DNA of 64,000 nucleotides from Actinomycetota bacterium (GCA_026392945.1 JAPLBB010000052.1:1-64000); one strand, 5' to 3'; positions 37,951-48,098 are shown, counted from the first letter of the stretch. The notes: a model not told the origin generated them from the sequence alone. A program made the numbers and translations.

Positions 37951-38883
37951 CTACCGAGAGTTTCGCGCTTTGAGATATGCTGGAAGTGCAACTTTTAATC
38001 TGCGCCAATTAGATGTTTTAGCTCGTTTATCAAATATTTGATAATCAATCTTTTCAACTTCATCAACTATTCCACAATACAATTCACTAGCAGCTTCTAT
38101 ACATGCTCTGCTTTCGGGGCTAAGTAACTTGATACCAACCCTTGCTTCTGCTTGTAAACTTCTCACTCGTTGTATTTGCTCTTTTAATGCATTTTTGATT
38201 TGTGGTGTAACTATTCGCGCTTCTAACATCTCTCGGGTTACTCCGTAGGATTGAAGTTCAGTGACTGGAAGGTAAACCCGACCCCTGGTTAAGTCTTCGC
38301 CAACATCTCTAATAAAATTTGCTAATTGAAATGCAGTGCCGAGTTTTTCAGCGGCAATATTTGCTTCAGCCAGTGATTGCTTTGAAATTGTTCCTAAAAT
38401 CGGCACCATTTGTAAACCAATAACTGCCGCAGATCCGTAAACATATTCGTATAAATCTTCATAAGTATGATATTCAGTAACAGTTAGATCCATGGTCATA
38501 GAATGAAGAAATGCTTCAAAATATGAAATTGGAATACTAAATCTGCTCACAGTATCCACAAGCGCTGCACCAATATGGTCATTACTTTTTCCAGATTTAA
38601 TATTTGCAAGTACTTCATCGCCCCAATTCTTAAGAGACTCTGCCTTTTCATTCTCACTTAAAGTTGAAGCAAGATCATCAACTATCTCGTCGGCGTACCG
38701 AGCAAATCCATAAAGTGCGTGCACGAATGGACGTTTTTCGGGTGGTAGCAATCTTGTGGCTAGAAAGTAGGTTTTGCCATGTAAGTTGTTAAGCCGTTTA
38801 CATTCAAGATAAGAGTTACACAGTTCTGAATCAGTTATGCCAGCAGCTTTTAACTCATCCATATTTCTACTTGACTGGTCCAA
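37951..38883 (-). CDS. crtB: Phytoene synthase
   Basis: YFLATRLLPPEKRPFVHALYGFARYADEIVDD, FQLANFIRDVGEDLTRGRVYLP. Confidence 0.95.
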   Translation of the reverse strand: MDQSSRNMDELKAAGITDSELCNSYLECKRLNNLHGKTYFLATRLLPPEKRPFVHALYGFARYADEIVDDLASTLSENEKAESLKNWGDEVLANIKSGKSNDHIGAALVDTVSRFSIPISYFEAFLHSMTMDLTVTEYHTYEDLYEYVYGSAAVIGLQMVPILGTISKQSLAEANIAAEKLGTAFQLANFIRDVGEDLTRGRVYLPVTELQSYGVTREMLEARIVTPQIKNALKEQIQRVRSLQAEARVGIKLLSPESRACIEAASELYCGIVDEVEKIDYQIFDKRAKTSNWRRLKVALPAYLKARNSR

Positions 38884-40351
38884 CTATTCGTTCTGCAGCA
38901 AGGCGGCCAGAAATTAACACCATTGGAACTCCGACTCCTGGCTGAGTGCCTGATCCAGCAAAAACAACATTCTCATATCCTTTTGCTAAATTTCTTGGAC
39001 GGAATGGTCCGGTTTGGAAAAATGTATGAGCGCTTGCAAACGGTGCACCTTGCGCCATTCCCTGCTTCTGCCAATCAAGGGGAGTAGTTAATTGCTCAAC
39101 TTCAATCCCATCTCCAAACCCTTCATAACCGCGCTCTTCCAATGCTTTAATCATTTCTTCCTTATATTTTGGACCAATTTTTTCCCAATCAATATCAGCA
39201 GTTAAATTTGGGGTTGGAAATAACACGTAGTAAGAAGTTTTTCCGGCCGGAACAAGTGAAGGATCATCTTTTGATGGCACGGTAACTAAAATACTTGGAT
39301 CACTCATTAATGTTTTCTTCTTTATTAATTCATCAAAGACGCCTTCCCAAGATTTACCAAAGTGAATATTGTGATGGGCAAGATGGTCGTAACTCTTATT
39401 CGATCCAACCAGCAATGTGACGCATGAAGGGGAGTACTTAAGCCGTTTCACTGACAAAGGTTCTTTGCCAAGCAGGTCACGCCAAGCAACTGGGAGATCT
39501 GGGTTAAGCACAAAAACATCGGCGGTAATTCGTTCGCCGCTTTCGGTAATTACTGCAGTTGCTCTACCATTTTTCTTTTCGACTGAAGTAACCGTTGTGT
39601 TGTATTTGAAAGTAACTCCGTGCTTTTCAGCAGCTGCCGCAAGTGCTCGTGGTACAGCGTGCATGCCACCTTTAGGGAAAAATACACCGTTAACCGAATC
39701 CATATAAGCAATTACTGCATATATTGCTAAGGCTTGCTGTGGGCTTACGCCAGCGTACATAGCTTGGAATGAGTAAACCTTTTGAGTTCTGGGATCTTTT
39801 AAGAATTGATTTACCTTTGGCGCTAATTTACGAAAACCACCAAGTGCAACTAAGCGAGCTAAGTTTGGGGTTAGCAAATTAAGTGGAGAATCAATATTAC
39901 GATCAATAAAGTCATTCATCTCATACTTATATAACTTAGTAACAAACTCTACATATCGGCCGTAGCCAGCTGCTTCCTCGGGACTAATAGTTTTTGCAAT
40001 TTCAGCTTGCATTTGATTTGTATCAGCATGCACATCAAGTTGGGAGCCATCATGGTAAAAAGCACGGTAAAGCGGTTTTAGCGGCACTAGATCAAGCCAA
40101 TCCTTAATATCTTCCCCAACGCACGCAAGTGCATCTGCGATTAGATCAGGCATGGTTAATACCGAAGGACCTGTATCAAATGAGTATCCAGATTTATTTA
40201 GTAATCCATTTCGCCCACCTGGGACACTTTCTCGCTCGACCATTGTAACTTTTCTGCCAGCACCAGCAAGACGAAGTGCAGCGCTTAAGCCCGCTAGGCC
40301 AGCGCCAACAACTACAACATGATCTGTTGGTCCTTTAACTTTTGCAACCAA
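38867..40351 (-). CDS. crtI: Phytoene desaturase
   Basis: VVVGAGLAGLSAALRLAGAGRKVTMVERESVPGGRNGLL; C-terminal NVVFAGSGTQPGVGVPMVLISGRLAAERI. Confidence 0.93.
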   Translation of the reverse strand: MVAKVKGPTDHVVVVGAGLAGLSAALRLAGAGRKVTMVERESVPGGRNGLLNKSGYSFDTGPSVLTMPDLIADALACVGEDIKDWLDLVPLKPLYRAFYHDGSQLDVHADTNQMQAEIAKTISPEEAAGYGRYVEFVTKLYKYEMNDFIDRNIDSPLNLLTPNLARLVALGGFRKLAPKVNQFLKDPRTQKVYSFQAMYAGVSPQQALAIYAVIAYMDSVNGVFFPKGGMHAVPRALAAAAEKHGVTFKYNTTVTSVEKKNGRATAVITESGERITADVFVLNPDLPVAWRDLLGKEPLSVKRLKYSPSCVTLLVGSNKSYDHLAHHNIHFGKSWEGVFDELIKKKTLMSDPSILVTVPSKDDPSLVPAGKTSYYVLFPTPNLTADIDWEKIGPKYKEEMIKALEERGYEGFGDGIEVEQLTTPLDWQKQGMAQGAPFASAHTFFQTGPFRPRNLAKGYENVVFAGSGTQPGVGVPMVLISGRLAAERIVGPVK

Positions 40352-40353
40352 AA

Positions 40354-41427
40354 TTAAATCTTTCTACTTGTGGCAATTACTGCTAATTGTGTTAGCAAAT
40401 CCCTGCCAATCGGGTGGATCTCATCAAAGTTTAGCGCGCTAAGTGATGTATTAGTTAGTTCCTCAATCATTAATTCAATGTGAGCAAGGGCACCTGTTTG
40501 AGTGATAATTTCCTGCATTTTCTCAACTTGTGAGGCGTTTAGATCGGGATTACCTAAGCCACTCTTAAGTTCTTTTTCCTGCAGTTCATCAGCCTTATCA
40601 ATTGCAACCGCCATTAAAACTGTGCGCTTTCCTTCCCTTAAGTCATCACCAGCTGGTTTACCAGTCTCTGCGGGGTCACCAAACACACCAAGCACATCAT
40701 CTCTTAATTGAAAAGCTTCTCCAAGTGGAATTCCATATTTTGTGTAGGCATTAATTAATGCATTAGAAGCTCCACCAAGTGTTGCGCCAAAATGCAGTGG
40801 TCGCTCAATTGTGTACTTTCCAGATTTATATCTAGCAACTTTTAATGACCGCTCAACGCTTTGAGTACCAAGTGATTGTTCGTAAACATCTAAGTACTGA
40901 CCAGCCATTAACTCAACTCTCATCTCATCGTATACTGGTAACACTTTAATAAGTTGCTCACTTTTTAAACCTGCAGTATGTAACATTTGTGCGGACCAGA
41001 TAAGTGCAAGGTCACCCATTAAAATTGCAGATGAAACACCAAATTGAGAAGGGGAACCAACTAAATTTTTATCTTTATGCATTTTTTCAAATGCTTTGTG
41101 AATACTTAAAGCACCGCGTCTAGTATCTGAGCCATCCATAACATCATCGTGAATTAATGCACAAACATGGACAAGTTCGAGACTTGATGCTGCTTGGATA
41201 ATTTCTGTATTTGGATTAGTCCCAGTACCAAGTAGGCCAACATATGCAAATAGGGGCCTAAGTCGTTTACCACTTTCAAGCAAGAATTTTTCAATTTCAG
41301 TTGCCACTGGATCTAATTCGGGGCCAATTTGTGCCAGATATTTGTTTTCACTTCGGATGAAATCACTAAGCGATAGATTAATCTCAGCACGCATCGATTT
41401 AAGATCGATAGAAGAGGAAAAACTCAC
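40354..41427 (-). CDS. crtE: Geranylgeranyl diphosphate synthase / polyprenyl synthetase
   Basis: LVHVCALIHDDVMDGSDTRRG (FARM) and FQLRDDVLGVFGDPAETGKPAGDDLREGKRT (SARM). Confidence 0.93.
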   Translation of the reverse strand: MSFSSSIDLKSMRAEINLSLSDFIRSENKYLAQIGPELDPVATEIEKFLLESGKRLRPLFAYVGLLGTGTNPNTEIIQAASSLELVHVCALIHDDVMDGSDTRRGALSIHKAFEKMHKDKNLVGSPSQFGVSSAILMGDLALIWSAQMLHTAGLKSEQLIKVLPVYDEMRVELMAGQYLDVYEQSLGTQSVERSLKVARYKSGKYTIERPLHFGATLGGASNALINAYTKYGIPLGEAFQLRDDVLGVFGDPAETGKPAGDDLREGKRTVLMAVAIDKADELQEKELKSGLGNPDLNASQVEKMQEIITQTGALAHIELMIEELTNTSLSALNFDEIHPIGRDLLTQLAVIATSRKI

Positions 41428-41462
41428 GGAGCAAAGGTACCCTGCATGCTGTGAGCCAAGAT

Positions 41463-42317
41463 ATGAAAACCACTACCTTCTCCCTTGAGTTCTTTCCGCC
41501 GAAGGATGGAGCAGGCGAGGAAAGGCTGTGGCAGGCACTGGGGCAACTACAGTCGATAAAACCTGATTTCGTTTCGGTTACATATGGAGCAGGTGGATCT
41601 TCTCGGGATCGCACTATTCGAGTAACAACTGAGATAACTGCAAGAACATCAATCCCAACCGTAGCTCATTTAACTTGCGTAGGTTCAACTAAATCAGAGT
41701 TAATTGAAATTCTAAAACAGTATAAAAATGCTGGGATCAAAAGCATTCTGGCGTTACGGGGTGACCCACAAACTGGGCCAAAGGGAGTTTGGCAAGATAA
41801 TGTTGGTGGGTTCAATCATGCAGATCAATTAGTTGAATTAGCAATACAAACTGGAGATTTTAAAGTCGGTGTAGGAGCTTTCCCAGATGGACATCCAGCC
41901 TCAAATTTTAATTTAGAGAAAGATATTGATGTTCTAATACGCAAAGAGCAACTCGGAGCTTCCTTTGCGACTACTCAATTTTTCTTTGAAGCCAGCAAAT
42001 GGGAAAAATTAGTAGATCGATTAGCAAAGCGGGGTTCAAGTTTGCCAATTATTGCAGGGGTATTACCGATTACTAATTTGAAACAATTAAATCGAATGAG
42101 TGAATTAAGTGGAACCCAGATCCCAACCGATATTTTAAGTCGATTTGAGGGTAAAGAAGAAAAGTCGGAAGAAGTAAAGAAAATCGGAATTGATATTGCT
42201 ACTGAACTTGGTGAGAAATTATTAGAACTCAATGCACCAGGAATTCACTTCTATACAATGAATTCAGCTGAGTCAACGGTAGCAATTGCAAAAAACTTAG
42301 GGTTAATCAAATTATGA
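41463..42317 (+). CDS. metF: Methylenetetrahydrofolate reductase
   Basis: FSLEFFPPKDGAGEERLW, SVTYGAGGSSRDRTI, ILALRGDPQTG, FATTQFFF. Confidence 0.94.
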   Translation: MKTTTFSLEFFPPKDGAGEERLWQALGQLQSIKPDFVSVTYGAGGSSRDRTIRVTTEITARTSIPTVAHLTCVGSTKSELIEILKQYKNAGIKSILALRGDPQTGPKGVWQDNVGGFNHADQLVELAIQTGDFKVGVGAFPDGHPASNFNLEKDIDVLIRKEQLGASFATTQFFFEASKWEKLVDRLAKRGSSLPIIAGVLPITNLKQLNRMSELSGTQIPTDILSRFEGKEEKSEEVKKIGIDIATELGEKLLELNAPGIHFYTMNSAESTVAIAKNLGLIKL

Positions 42318-42931
42318 AAAAAGATGAGTTCTTCTTAACCTGGCGCGGTCTACATGGGGATGCAAATATTTCGGGAATCGTTAAGGCCTGGCTGAGCATT
42401 TCATATATGGTGGTTAAGCCGCTCTCCAAAGTGAGAATAACTCCTAATGTTTTAACAATACTTGGTCTTTTATTTGGTGTGCTGTTGTATGCGAATGCCA
42501 AAACATTTTGGGCACCTGCACTACTTGTTCTGTCCTTAATTTGCGATGGTATAGATGGTAGTTTGGCAATAGTTACTAATAAATCCACAAAATGGGGAGC
42601 GATTTTAGATTCAACAGTAGATAGGTTAACTGAAATTTTCTGGGTACTAGCACTCTATAAAGTTGGCGCAGATTTAAATCTCCTAATTATCGTTTTATTG
42701 GCTGCCTCTGTTCAAGAGTATATGAGGGCTCGTGCTGCTGGGTTAGGAGTTTCAGAGGTTGGAATTGTCACCTTTGCCGAACGCCCAGTACGGGCATCAT
42801 TTGTATTTATTGTATTTATCTCTCTGCAATTTAATTTTACAATCTATAACCAAATAATTATATTTTGGCTTGCACTTCAGTTAATTAGCTTGTTCATGCT
42901 AAGTAGATTTACTTATTCTAAACTGCGCTAA
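42314..42931 (+). CDS. CDP-alcohol phosphatidyltransferase family protein
   Basis: Motif CDGIDGSLAIVTNKSTKWGAILDSTVDR approximates DGxxAR(x8)GxxxDxxxD. Confidence 0.87.
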   Translation: MKKDEFFLTWRGLHGDANISGIVKAWLSISYMVVKPLSKVRITPNVLTILGLLFGVLLYANAKTFWAPALLVLSLICDGIDGSLAIVTNKSTKWGAILDSTVDRLTEIFWVLALYKVGADLNLLIIVLLAASVQEYMRARAAGLGVSEVGIVTFAERPVRASFVFIVFISLQFNFTIYNQIIIFWLALQLISLFMLSRFTYSKLR

Positions 42932-44421
42932 GCCTTACCAACGGCATTCGCAACAATCTCTGCACTTATTCCAACTAATGGCAACCCACCACCAGGGTGA
43001 GCAGAGCCGCCAACACAGAACAATCCATTAATTTTTGATCTATTCCGGGCTCGTAGAAAAGCTGATGCTGCTGAATTGCTTGAAGTTCCGTAGATAGAAC
43101 CACCGGGAGCTAGCGCATAATTTTCTAAATCCGCTGGGGTTCTAAACTTCATAAAATCTAGTCGGTTTGAAACATTTAAACCAAGTTGATCAAGCTTTTT
43201 AATAATCTTCTCAGCATACTTATCACCGCCACTATTCCAATCCCAGCCATTTTCTAAATCATGTCTTGGGGCATTGACCAATACAAACCAGGATTCTTTA
43301 TCTTCCCCTTTTACCATCGAGTTATCTTTTGGTGCGCATACATAAATAGTTGGATCTGATACTGGTATTTTTTTTGTAAAAATATCATCAAACTCTGCAT
43401 CGTAATTTTCAGGAAAATAAACGTTGTGGTGGTTTAGATCTACCTTCTCACCCTTTGTATTATCTAACCCAAGAAGTAATGAAAATCCAGCTAAAGATTT
43501 AGTGGCAATTTTAAGTTTACGGCGCTCAGATTTAGCTTCTGAAACTTCTCTTTTGATTAATTTGTTATATGTGTACTCTGCATCAGAATTGGAAACAACT
43601 AAGTCTGAAGTAACATTCTGGCCGTTTCCAGTCTTTATTCCAGTAGCTCTCCCATTATTTACTAAAATTTCTGTAACTAAAGTATTAAATTCAAATTTAA
43701 CCCCAAGGTCTAAGCACCTTTGCTCAAGAGCAACCGAAAGCTGTCCAATGCCACCCTTAATATGCCAAGCGCCAAATGTGCTCTCAACAAAAGCAATAGT
43801 AAGTAAAACTGCTGGCGCACTCCTTGGATCACTTCCAGTGTAAGTTGCATATCGATCAACAATCATTTTAAGGTGGGGATCAAGATCTAATTTAGTGCTT
43901 AATTTTCGCAATGATGTTAGCGGTGAAATCTCTTTAATTTGCTTGATTAAATTCCGGCGTTTAAGCAGTGGCCAAAATGATCGTAGCTCTGATTCGATAA
44001 ACGGCTCTCTAGAAACCTCCCACATGCGCTCAGATCTTTCAATCAATTTCTTCCATGAATTTGCAGCACTTACACCAAAGGATTTTTCAATCTCACTATA
44101 TGTCATTGGATTTGATAAGTTAGGAAAAATCACTGACTTACCATCTGCGAACTGATAATTAAATGCTGGGTCTACTGGCTCAACATCTAGAACATGTTCA
44201 AGTCGTTTGCCGGTCTTAAGGAATAAGTCGCGATATACCGCAGGCAATGTCAGTAGTGATGGTCCAGTATCAAATGCATAATCTCCAAACCATTCAGTAC
44301 GGCATTTACCGCCAGATCGGTCGCTATTTTCATAAATTGTCACAGCATGCCCATTTTTAGCAAGTCGGGCAGCTGCACTCATACCACCAATGCCAGCCCC
44401 AATTATCGAGATCTTTGCCAT
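42928..44421 (-). CDS. CrtI/CrtD-type carotenoid desaturase (second copy)
   Basis: ISIIGAGIGGMSAAARLAKNGHAVTIYENSDRSGGKCRTEWFGDYAFDTGPSLLTLP; GLFCVGGSAHPGGGLPLVGISAEIVANAV. Confidence 0.9.
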   Translation of the reverse strand: MAKISIIGAGIGGMSAAARLAKNGHAVTIYENSDRSGGKCRTEWFGDYAFDTGPSLLTLPAVYRDLFLKTGKRLEHVLDVEPVDPAFNYQFADGKSVIFPNLSNPMTYSEIEKSFGVSAANSWKKLIERSERMWEVSREPFIESELRSFWPLLKRRNLIKQIKEISPLTSLRKLSTKLDLDPHLKMIVDRYATYTGSDPRSAPAVLLTIAFVESTFGAWHIKGGIGQLSVALEQRCLDLGVKFEFNTLVTEILVNNGRATGIKTGNGQNVTSDLVVSNSDAEYTYNKLIKREVSEAKSERRKLKIATKSLAGFSLLLGLDNTKGEKVDLNHHNVYFPENYDAEFDDIFTKKIPVSDPTIYVCAPKDNSMVKGEDKESWFVLVNAPRHDLENGWDWNSGGDKYAEKIIKKLDQLGLNVSNRLDFMKFRTPADLENYALAPGGSIYGTSSNSAASAFLRARNRSKINGLFCVGGSAHPGGGLPLVGISAEIVANAVGKA

Positions 44422-45486
44422 TTAAGAAAGTTTCCGATCTCTCCAAGTTAATGTATTTGTTAATTTACCAATCCAAGAGTAAATAATTAAACTGATTAGA
44501 AAAACTATTGCCAACGGGTGCAGTAGAGCAGTATTTGGAATTGATCCGGTTCTAATTGATGAAATAACTCTACTTAAAACAATAAGTCCAAATGAGGCCA
44601 AGCCTATTTTTGATCCAAATAGCGCTGCAATAAATGGAGCCACACCGCTAAGCAAAAGAATAATGATTGCTACAAATGTTCCCAGTAGTGAACCGAACGC
44701 ATTCCAAAGAGATTTTCGATACCCATTCACCAATGCACCGGCAGTTTCATACATCCGACAGCTCGCAACCTGGCTGCCCTCCGCGACTCCACCAGAGAAT
44801 CCAAAGGATAATAACTGTCGCGCTAGCATCATGTCGTCTAGCACTTCGGATTTAATTGATTCATGGCCACCAGATTTTAAATATGCAGATTTTTTAATTA
44901 CTAAAAACTGTCCATTTGCAACTGCCATACTTTTAACTCTAAGTTTTTGGCCAATAATTAAAGGCACAGAAGCAAGCCATGACCATTGCAATAATGGCTG
45001 AAACAATCTTTGAACAAACCCCTCCGCAATTTGCTTTGGGTAGGGAGATATGAAATCCCATTTTTCCATTTTTGATATTGCAGAAGCTATGGCGTTGTCA
45101 CTTAACCTGACATCCGCATCAATAAATACTAGATATTTGCCAGTGCTTGCATCAGCTAATTGCTGACATGCCCATGATTTGCCTAACCAGCCATCTGGCA
45201 GGGATTTACCAGTTAGATTCTTTATATTTGGAAATATTGCCAACAGGTTTGCAGTTGCATCTTCAGAGTGGTCATTCAGAGTGATAATTTCGTGATCTAT
45301 TAAACCTACTTGAGAGATAATTGAGTTAATACATTCAGTTACATTTTCTTCTTCATTGCGCATTGGAATTAGGATCGACACTGAGTCATTCACTTTTGAT
45401 GCAGTATCTTTGACAACCCGGATTGTTAATGCATTAAACAAAGTTAATGCTAGGGCTAACCCAGATATTATTAGTAATAGCTCCAT
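44422..45486 (-). CDS. Family 2 glycosyltransferase (CruC-like carotenoid glycosyltransferase candidate)
   Basis: VSILIPMRNEEENVTECINSI, LVFIDADVRLSD, DDMMLARQLLSFG; position in carotenoid cluster. Confidence 0.85.
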   Translation of the reverse strand: MELLLIISGLALALTLFNALTIRVVKDTASKVNDSVSILIPMRNEEENVTECINSIISQVGLIDHEIITLNDHSEDATANLLAIFPNIKNLTGKSLPDGWLGKSWACQQLADASTGKYLVFIDADVRLSDNAIASAISKMEKWDFISPYPKQIAEGFVQRLFQPLLQWSWLASVPLIIGQKLRVKSMAVANGQFLVIKKSAYLKSGGHESIKSEVLDDMMLARQLLSFGFSGGVAEGSQVASCRMYETAGALVNGYRKSLWNAFGSLLGTFVAIIILLLSGVAPFIAALFGSKIGLASFGLIVLSRVISSIRTGSIPNTALLHPLAIVFLISLIIYSWIGKLTNTLTWRDRKLS

Positions 45487-46298
45487 TAAGAGTTAGCAGG
45501 CGGGCCGAAACGTAGTAAGAATAGATACGGGATTAGAAATAATCCAAAAACAATCCCACCACTTACTGCAACTCCCACTCGATCAAAGAAAAATAGATTT
45601 CCTACTACACCAGAAAACCAGGTCCAAAATAACAAGAAATCAGGGATTGAAGTTGACCCTGTTATTTTTCTGCGATCTCTACGAAGTGCCTTATGCAAGA
45701 TAGCCATTAAGCCAATCCCAGTTAACATCCAACCAAATGCATTTGAGAGCGGAATTTCCGGTTGAAGCGGTACATGCGAACCAGAAAAATCCCACTTCCA
45801 TCTTTCAGCGGCAACCATTTGCGGATCTAAGAAGAGATCCCATGCCATCATTCCAAATCCACCATACAAAAATACCCAGTTCTTTGTAACTTTTCTCGCA
45901 GCAATAAAAATTGGGTGGGCAATCATAATCCATGCGAATGGAACAACTAGTGGAACTCCATAAATTTGATAACCTAACGATCCAGAGTATTCATATTCGC
46001 CAAATGGCCAGCCAGTTCTACTTCCAATTTGTTCTATTATCAGAGCGTATGTGAAAGTTATTGATACAAATATTGAAGCATAAGTGAGCCCATAGCTAAG
46101 TAGCGCATGGATGATCATTGCTACGGCGGCCCAGTAAACAGTTGCAATTGTTACAACTCTTAAAGGTTCACCTTTAATTAGCGGATAAGAAATCTGAAGT
46201 CCTATTGCAATAACTAGGGTTGAATAAAGAGCTAATAATTTCCAAGTTGAAACCTGGCGACGGCTATTTCTTTTTGGATAAAACTGGCGCAGCGACAT
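45486..46298 (-). CDS. Carotenoid biosynthesis protein, CruF-like (carotenoid 1,2-hydratase family)
   Basis: Multi-TM; SRTGWPFGEYEYSGSLGYQIYGVPLVVPFAWIMIAHP, WDLFLDPQMVAAERWKWD; ATG at 46298 preferred over the longer ORF. Confidence 0.86.
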   Translation of the reverse strand: MSLRQFYPKRNSRRQVSTWKLLALYSTLVIAIGLQISYPLIKGEPLRVVTIATVYWAAVAMIIHALLSYGLTYASIFVSITFTYALIIEQIGSRTGWPFGEYEYSGSLGYQIYGVPLVVPFAWIMIAHPIFIAARKVTKNWVFLYGGFGMMAWDLFLDPQMVAAERWKWDFSGSHVPLQPEIPLSNAFGWMLTGIGLMAILHKALRRDRRKITGSTSIPDFLLFWTWFSGVVGNLFFFDRVGVAVSGGIVFGLFLIPYLFLLRFGPPANS

Positions 46299-46315
46299 GG
46301 GGTAATTGTGCCGTA

Positions 46316-46978
46316 TTACGCGAGTATGCCTCGCTCTTCGATAACTGCAAACCGAGCGAATAGCTCCTCTGAGTACCACCGATGAGCCGAGGTAGCCCGA
46401 ATCGCCTCAGAATGAGCCTGGCCTTTATAGGCAAAATCTCGAAGTGATGCCGCATCCTTCCAGATTGAAAAAGTTCCTTGTAATCCAATCGGTGCTTCAC
46501 CAATTCCAATTGCGTTTATCAATCCAGGAGATTGGTGCAAACTTTCCGTTACGGGAGGAACAGCGCGCCAAAAAATCAAATTCTTTCGCCAAACTATTCG
46601 AGCCCTCGTGACTGCCGCTATTTTTCCATTCCATTCAAATTTATCTACCGAAAAAGGTTGTTTACTAGACCAGAATCCGTGTGAGGAAATTGGCTTCAAT
46701 ACAACTCGATACTCACTTGTACAAATCTTTTGCCAACTCTTTACTACAAAAGATTTATCAAGTGCATCAATTCGATTCTCATTTATTGTAATTAACATAC
46801 CCCATCGGAATGGGTCAGCATCTCTAGGAGTAAAACTCTCACCCTTACCAGTTCCTAGTAACTTAATAAAAGTTACACCAGACAATCTCTTGAGTTGCAT
46901 TTTATTTATTGCCATGAAAATTATCGCAAGTGGGGTGAATCTTGCTTTTGTTCGCCAGAAGTAGATTATTGTAATCAC
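46316..46978 (-). CDS. Spheroidene monooxygenase (CrtA)-like protein
   Basis: FIKLLGTGKGESFTPRDADPFRWGMLITI, LQGTFSIWKDAASLRDFAYKGQAHSEAIRATSAHRWYSEELFARFAV. Confidence 0.82.
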   Translation of the reverse strand: MITIIYFWRTKARFTPLAIIFMAINKMQLKRLSGVTFIKLLGTGKGESFTPRDADPFRWGMLITINENRIDALDKSFVVKSWQKICTSEYRVVLKPISSHGFWSSKQPFSVDKFEWNGKIAAVTRARIVWRKNLIFWRAVPPVTESLHQSPGLINAIGIGEAPIGLQGTFSIWKDAASLRDFAYKGQAHSEAIRATSAHRWYSEELFARFAVIEERGILA

Positions 46979-47802
46979 AGTTTTATTCTCGTAGTCTCAA
47001 AGATTTCTGCTAAAACTTCATTTGGGCTATCCCACATTGGAGCATGTCCAGTTTGCGGCAGGATCACCCATTTGGAGTGAGCAGGTGCCAGCGAACGTTC
47101 TTGGCAGGTTTTCTCCGGCAAGGTATGGTCGCTATCGCCAAAAACAATCGTGATTGGGATTTCACTACTGATTTGTTTATCAAACCTTTTCCCTAATAGT
47201 GCATCCCAAGCAGGGAAGTAGCCAGTTGAACTTGCCATTGCAGAGGTTGCATCAAGGCAAACTTGATAACTTAAATCTTTCCAGCGTGGTGATACTGTTT
47301 CAAAACCAATTTTTTTTGCCCAGGTATAGTTCAAAAGTGAGGGTGCTATTTTTCCAACTCCTCCTGCCATCATTTTTAGTGCAATTTCACCAGGGTATCG
47401 TGAAGTAAAAGGAGTAAGCCATAAACCAGCCGGTGCTAATGCAGTTACTGTTTTTACTTCAGATGGGTTTAATACTGCCATTTCAAGTGAAACCCATCCA
47501 CCAAGTGAGTTACCAACTAAATGAAAATCACTGACACCTATGTCGCTTAAATTCTTAAATACTAATCTTGCAAGGGATGTTGGATCCATAGACTGCATCG
47601 GAGAGTATGCCGACCGGCCATGCCCAGGTAGATCCAATGTGATTACTTTGAACTGCTTTGCCAGGGATGGAATTATCGGTTTCCATGCAGTAGCAGCTGA
47701 GCCCATCCCGTGTATTAACACAACCGATGGACCTTGACCATAAGTTTCAATGGGTAGCTTCACATAGGTAAGATTACCTGCAAATGATAAATCTTGATGC
47801 AT
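46975..47802 (-). CDS. Alpha/beta hydrolase fold protein
   Basis: VVLIHGMGSAATAWKPIIPSLAKQFKVITLDLPGHGRS, LVGNSLGGWVSLEMA, catalytic His TGHAPMWDSP. Confidence 0.9.
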   Translation of the reverse strand: MHQDLSFAGNLTYVKLPIETYGQGPSVVLIHGMGSAATAWKPIIPSLAKQFKVITLDLPGHGRSAYSPMQSMDPTSLARLVFKNLSDIGVSDFHLVGNSLGGWVSLEMAVLNPSEVKTVTALAPAGLWLTPFTSRYPGEIALKMMAGGVGKIAPSLLNYTWAKKIGFETVSPRWKDLSYQVCLDATSAMASSTGYFPAWDALLGKRFDKQISSEIPITIVFGDSDHTLPEKTCQERSLAPAHSKWVILPQTGHAPMWDSPNEVLAEIFETTRIKL

Positions 47803-48098
47803 CTAAGTTTGCCGAAAAAATAGCCGAATCAGATGTTGTAGTGCTGGATGTTCGAACTCCAAAGGAATTTAACGGCGGCCATATTACAAATGCGATAAAT
47901 ATTGATATCTATAATGATTATTTCAATTCTGATATCTCGGCTTTGGATAAATCGAAAAGTTATGCAGTTTATTGTCATTCTGGTAAACGATCAGTTGATG
48001 CTTCTAGTGAAATGGATCTAATCGGATTTAAAGCCACTTATAACTTAACTGGTGGAATCATCGAATGGGTAGATTCCGGAAGAGAAACTGTTAATTAA
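47784..48098 (+). CDS. Rhodanese-like domain protein
   Basis: VVLDVRTPKEFNGGHITNAINIDI, active-site loop VYCHSGKRS. Confidence 0.92.
   Translation: MINLDASKFAEKIAESDVVVLDVRTPKEFNGGHITNAINIDIYNDYFNSDISALDKSKSYAVYCHSGKRSVDASSEMDLIGFKATYNLTGGIIEWVDSGRETVN

Noticed and set aside
46264-46509. 81-aa minus-strand ORF overlapping the CrtA-like and CruF-like genes
   Set aside because: Out-of-frame overlap with the better supported CrtA-like protein.
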